Shown here piece by piece: positions 6,812 through 8,555 of a stretch of 8,555 nt of DNA. The translations under genes were made by a program, and so were the position numbers. The notes under the pieces were generated by a model. It was not told the origin of the DNA. It searched no databases and saw nothing but the letters and a program-made list of their open reading frames with translations. The stretch's first letter is position 1, and each line of letters starts with the position of its first letter. The DNA comes from an uncultured Hyphomicrobiales bacterium (GTDB lineage Bacteria > Pseudomonadota > Alphaproteobacteria > Rhizobiales > CAJQND01), in the NCBI GenBank assembly GCA_905479595.1, contig CAJQND010000033.1, forward strand, positions 1-8,555. Reading direction: 5' to 3'.

Positions 6812-7447
6812 ATGGTCAAGCTAATTGCCACATGTGTGATGTTACTTTTCACTTTTTTTAACGCGCAGACGGCGAAGGCTGAGCCTGTTTCGCTGGTGGT
6901 TTTGGGCGACAGCCTCTCTGCGGGCTATCAACTCGCACCAGGTGAAAGTTTTCCAGCGAGGCTTCAGAACCTGCTGAATGCGGCCGGGCATCAAGCGAAT
7001 GTCGTGAATGCAGGCGTTTCCGGTGATACGGCATCTGCAGGCCTGTCACGGCTTGCATGGGCGGTGCCGGAAGGTACAGGCCTGGTCATTGTTGAACTTG
7101 GCGCAAATGACGCCTTGCGCGGTATTCCGCCGGAGGAAACGGAAAAATCTCTCGATGAGATTTTATCCAAGCTCCAGGCGATGGGTGCACAGGTTATACT
7201 CGCTGGCATGATCGCCCCACCCAATATGGGTGAAGCTTACGGGCAAGCGTTCAACACCATCTATCCTCGCCTTGCTGCCAAATATCAAACTGCACTTTAT
7301 CCGTTTTTTCTTGAAGGGGTTGCGGCAAACCCAGATCTAAATCTCGCAGATGGCATGCACCCAAATGCCAAGGGGGTCGATGTGATTGCCGCAGGTATCC
7401 TTCCCCTGGTGGAAGAGGTACTTGATTCTCTGCAAAAGGATAAATAA
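6812..7447 (+). CDS. tesA: TesA-like periplasmic GDSL esterase (arylesterase/lysophospholipase L1/thioesterase I)
   Basis: SGNH-hydrolase of 211 residues. A signal peptide occupies about 1-23 (basic start, hydrophobic core, AKA before E24), so the mature enzyme is periplasmic. All four SGNH blocks are present: GDSLSAGY with nucleophile S34 (block I), G71 in VSGDT (block II), GAND with N99 (block III) and DGMHP with D180 and H183 (block V). Length matches E. coli TesA (208). Family enzymes hydrolyse acyl-thioesters, lysophospholipids and aryl esters. The ATG follows GGAG with 4 nt spacing. It is divergent from ybbA-ybbP, the arrangement of E. coli, where YbbAP and TesA have been described as acting together. 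thpR follows 3 bp after the stop, so the two are probably co-transcribed. The exact physiological ester is unknown. Confidence 0.94.
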   Translation: MVKLIATCVMLLFTFFNAQTAKAEPVSLVVLGDSLSAGYQLAPGESFPARLQNLLNAAGHQANVVNAGVSGDTASAGLSRLAWAVPEGTGLVIVELGANDALRGIPPEETEKSLDEILSKLQAMGAQVILAGMIAPPNMGEAYGQAFNTIYPRLAAKYQTALYPFFLEGVAANPDLNLADGMHPNAKGVDVIAAGILPLVEEVLDSLQKDK

Positions 7448-7450
7448 CCC

Positions 7451-7993
7451 ATGCCTAGACTTTTTTCCGGCATTGAAATTCCCTCGACGCTGGCAGACGG
7501 GCTTTCATTGATGAGTGGTGGAGTTGACGGTGCGCGCTGGATCAACGCGGAATCTTTCCACATCACCTTGCGGTTTATTGGCGACATCGATGATGCAACC
7601 GCGAATGATGTGGTGGCGGCGTTGCGCGCAACAGCAGGGGAGAGCTTTTCTCTCCGGCTTTCGGGCATGGGGAGCTTTGGCTCCAGAAAACCGCGCTCAA
7701 TCTGGGCAGGTTTGGAAACCAGTGCGGCGCTGAACGACTTACAGGCCCGTCAGGAGCGAGCGTGCCAAATGATCGGCCTGCCACCAGATGGACGCAAATT
7801 TACGCCCCATGTTACATTGGCGCGGCTCAGATCAGGTGTTTATTACCCTGATGTTGAGCACTATCTTGCTGCCCATTCAGGGTATTGCAGCGTGCCGTTT
7901 GAAGTTAACCAGTTTGTTCTGTATTCAGCCAAACCTTCTACGGGCGGCGGGCCGTATGTCGTTGAAGAGACTTACCCTTTGGCGAGTAACTGA
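7451..7993 (+). CDS. thpR: RNA 2',3'-cyclic phosphodiesterase ThpR (LigT, 2H phosphoesterase)
   Basis: Soluble cytoplasmic enzyme of 180 residues, normal family length. It opens with RLFSGIEIP, typical of LigT/ThpR, and has the two HxTx signatures of the 2H phosphoesterase fold: HITL (37-40) and HVTL (120-123), the second preceded by the usual FTP. It hydrolyses RNA 2',3'-cyclic phosphates to 2'-phosphate ends and was first described as a 2'-5' RNA ligase acting on tRNA halves. The gene starts 3 bp after the tesA stop, with AAGGA inside the tesA end, so it is the second gene of a tesA-thpR operon. No functional link between the two is evident. The last 22 bp overlap the 3' end of the phosphatase gene on the other strand. 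Confidence 0.93.
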   Translation: MPRLFSGIEIPSTLADGLSLMSGGVDGARWINAESFHITLRFIGDIDDATANDVVAALRATAGESFSLRLSGMGSFGSRKPRSIWAGLETSAALNDLQARQERACQMIGLPPDGRKFTPHVTLARLRSGVYYPDVEHYLAAHSGYCSVPFEVNQFVLYSAKPSTGGGPYVVEETYPLASN

Positions 7994-8436
7994 TCAGCTA
8001 GGCCGGAACTGGCCTGCTCGATGAGAACAAGCACATTCTCAAATCCATCCGGGCCGCCATAATACGGGTCGGGCACTTCGCGTTGTCCGGTTTGCGGGGC
8101 GTGATCCAGGAATTGTGCCAGCTTGTGTGCGTGTTTGGTGCCTGTCTGTCCTTTCAGTTTTTCCAGGTTTTTAATATCCATGGCGAGGACCAAATCAAAT
8201 TGTTCAAAATCATCTGGCGCGATCTGCCTGGCTCTCTGCGTGGAAAGATCAATACCGCGCGCCAACGCAGCGGTCTGGGCGCGGCCATCTGGTGCCTCGC
8301 CTATGTGCCAGTGGCTGGTTCCGGCTGAATCAATCTCGACATCCAGCCCACGGGCCGCAGCGATTTTTCCCAACACCCCTTCAGCCATTGCCGAACGGCA
8401 AATATTGCCGAGACAGACAAACAAAATTTTGGTCAC
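7972..8436 (-). CDS. Low-molecular-weight protein tyrosine phosphatase
   Basis: Cytoplasmic LMW-PTP of 154 residues from the GTG start chosen here. The P-loop CLGNICRS lies at residues 8-15, with nucleophile C8 and phosphate-binding R14. The general acid is D123 in DPYYGG (123-128), and the DSAGT strand motif is present. The two tyrosines after the acid are as in active enzymes. An ATG 9 bp further out (8445) would add three residues, but its only Shine-Dalgarno (GAGG) directly abuts it. AGGA at 8448-8445 is 8 nt from the GTG at 8436 and gives the common MTKILFVCLGN start. The gene stands alone, convergent with thpR (22-bp overlap) and divergent from the next gene. No exopolysaccharide genes are nearby, so a Wzb-type role is not supported. 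Substrate unknown. Confidence 0.93.
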   Translation of the reverse strand: MTKILFVCLGNICRSAMAEGVLGKIAAARGLDVEIDSAGTSHWHIGEAPDGRAQTAALARGIDLSTQRARQIAPDDFEQFDLVLAMDIKNLEKLKGQTGTKHAHKLAQFLDHAPQTGQREVPDPYYGGPDGFENVLVLIEQASSGLADQLLAKG

Positions 8437-8444
8437 AATCGGCA

Positions 8445-8448
8445 TCCT
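8445..8448 (-). promoter_or_regulatory. Ribosome binding site that favours the GTG start of the phosphatase
   Basis: AGGA on the minus strand, 8 nt before the GTG at 8436. It overlaps the first base of the alternative ATG at 8445, so it cannot serve that start. Confidence 0.5.
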
Positions 8449-8490
8449 CTTCAGTTAATGTCGCGATAAATCATAGAGGGAATCGTTCAT

Positions 8491-8555
8491 ATGAGCGGAA
8501 AAAAAGTAATTGAATTCTGGTTTGATTTTGCATCTACCTATTCTTACCTTTCTGC
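8491..8555 (+). CDS. DsbA-like/2-hydroxychromene-2-carboxylate isomerase family protein, N-terminal 21 codons only
   Basis: The ATG at 8491 opens a frame that runs off the right edge. The visible residues IEFWFDFASTYSYL match the N-terminal strand and active-site loop of the thioredoxin-fold GST-kappa/HCCA isomerase group (usually FDFxSPYSYL, with a serine in place of the DsbA cysteines). This group includes glutathione-dependent 2-hydroxychromene-2-carboxylate isomerases of aromatic degradation and many uncharacterised oxidoreductases. Here T replaces the usual proline after the serine, a variant I have seen in rhizobial members. GAGGG lies about 10 nt upstream. It is divergent from the phosphatase across 54 bp, in which no clear promoter is seen. 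The family call rests on only 21 residues. Confidence 0.72.
   Translation, partial: MSGKKVIEFWFDFASTYSYLS

Overview
The window looks like chromosomal core sequence from an alphaproteobacterium, most likely Hyphomicrobiales (Rhizobiales) or a close relative. The main clues are a DUF2794 protein (a family I know essentially only from alphaproteobacteria), the alphaproteobacterial style of the HtpG, BI-1 and LMW-PTP proteins, and moderately GC-rich DNA with short intergenic gaps. I see no insertion sequence, phage gene, CRISPR array, tRNA or rRNA. Genus-level identity is not claimed.

Layout, left to right. A minus-strand htpG (Hsp90 chaperone) fills 1-1725 and runs off the left edge without its last few dozen codons. 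It reads out of a 376-bp divergent spacer that carries a good heat-shock (sigma-32) promoter. Further upstream in that spacer is a strong stem-loop followed by seven U's on the minus strand, which terminates no visible gene and may mark a small RNA with a C-rich loop. A plus-strand DUF2794 gene follows, then a bidirectional terminator, then a minus-strand Bax inhibitor-1 family membrane protein with its own promoter.

The centre (3483-7447) is a YbbA-YbbP ABC system (ATPase and large FtsX-type permease, start and stop overlapping by 4 bp) divergent from a TesA-like periplasmic GDSL esterase. This is the same organisation as tesA/ybbA-ybbP of E. coli and suggests a functional unit that presents hydrophobic or acylated molecules from the inner membrane to a periplasmic esterase. 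thpR (RNA 2',3'-cyclic phosphodiesterase) follows tesA by 3 bp, apparently in the same operon.

The right end has a minus-strand low-molecular-weight protein tyrosine phosphatase whose 3' end overlaps thpR by 22 bp in convergent orientation. The first 21 codons of a divergent DsbA-like/2-hydroxychromene-2-carboxylate isomerase family gene then run off the edge.

The window is mostly ordinary housekeeping sequence. The least explained element is the orphan terminator hairpin with a C-rich loop at about 1817-1905 (minus strand). No clearly new multi-gene system is visible.
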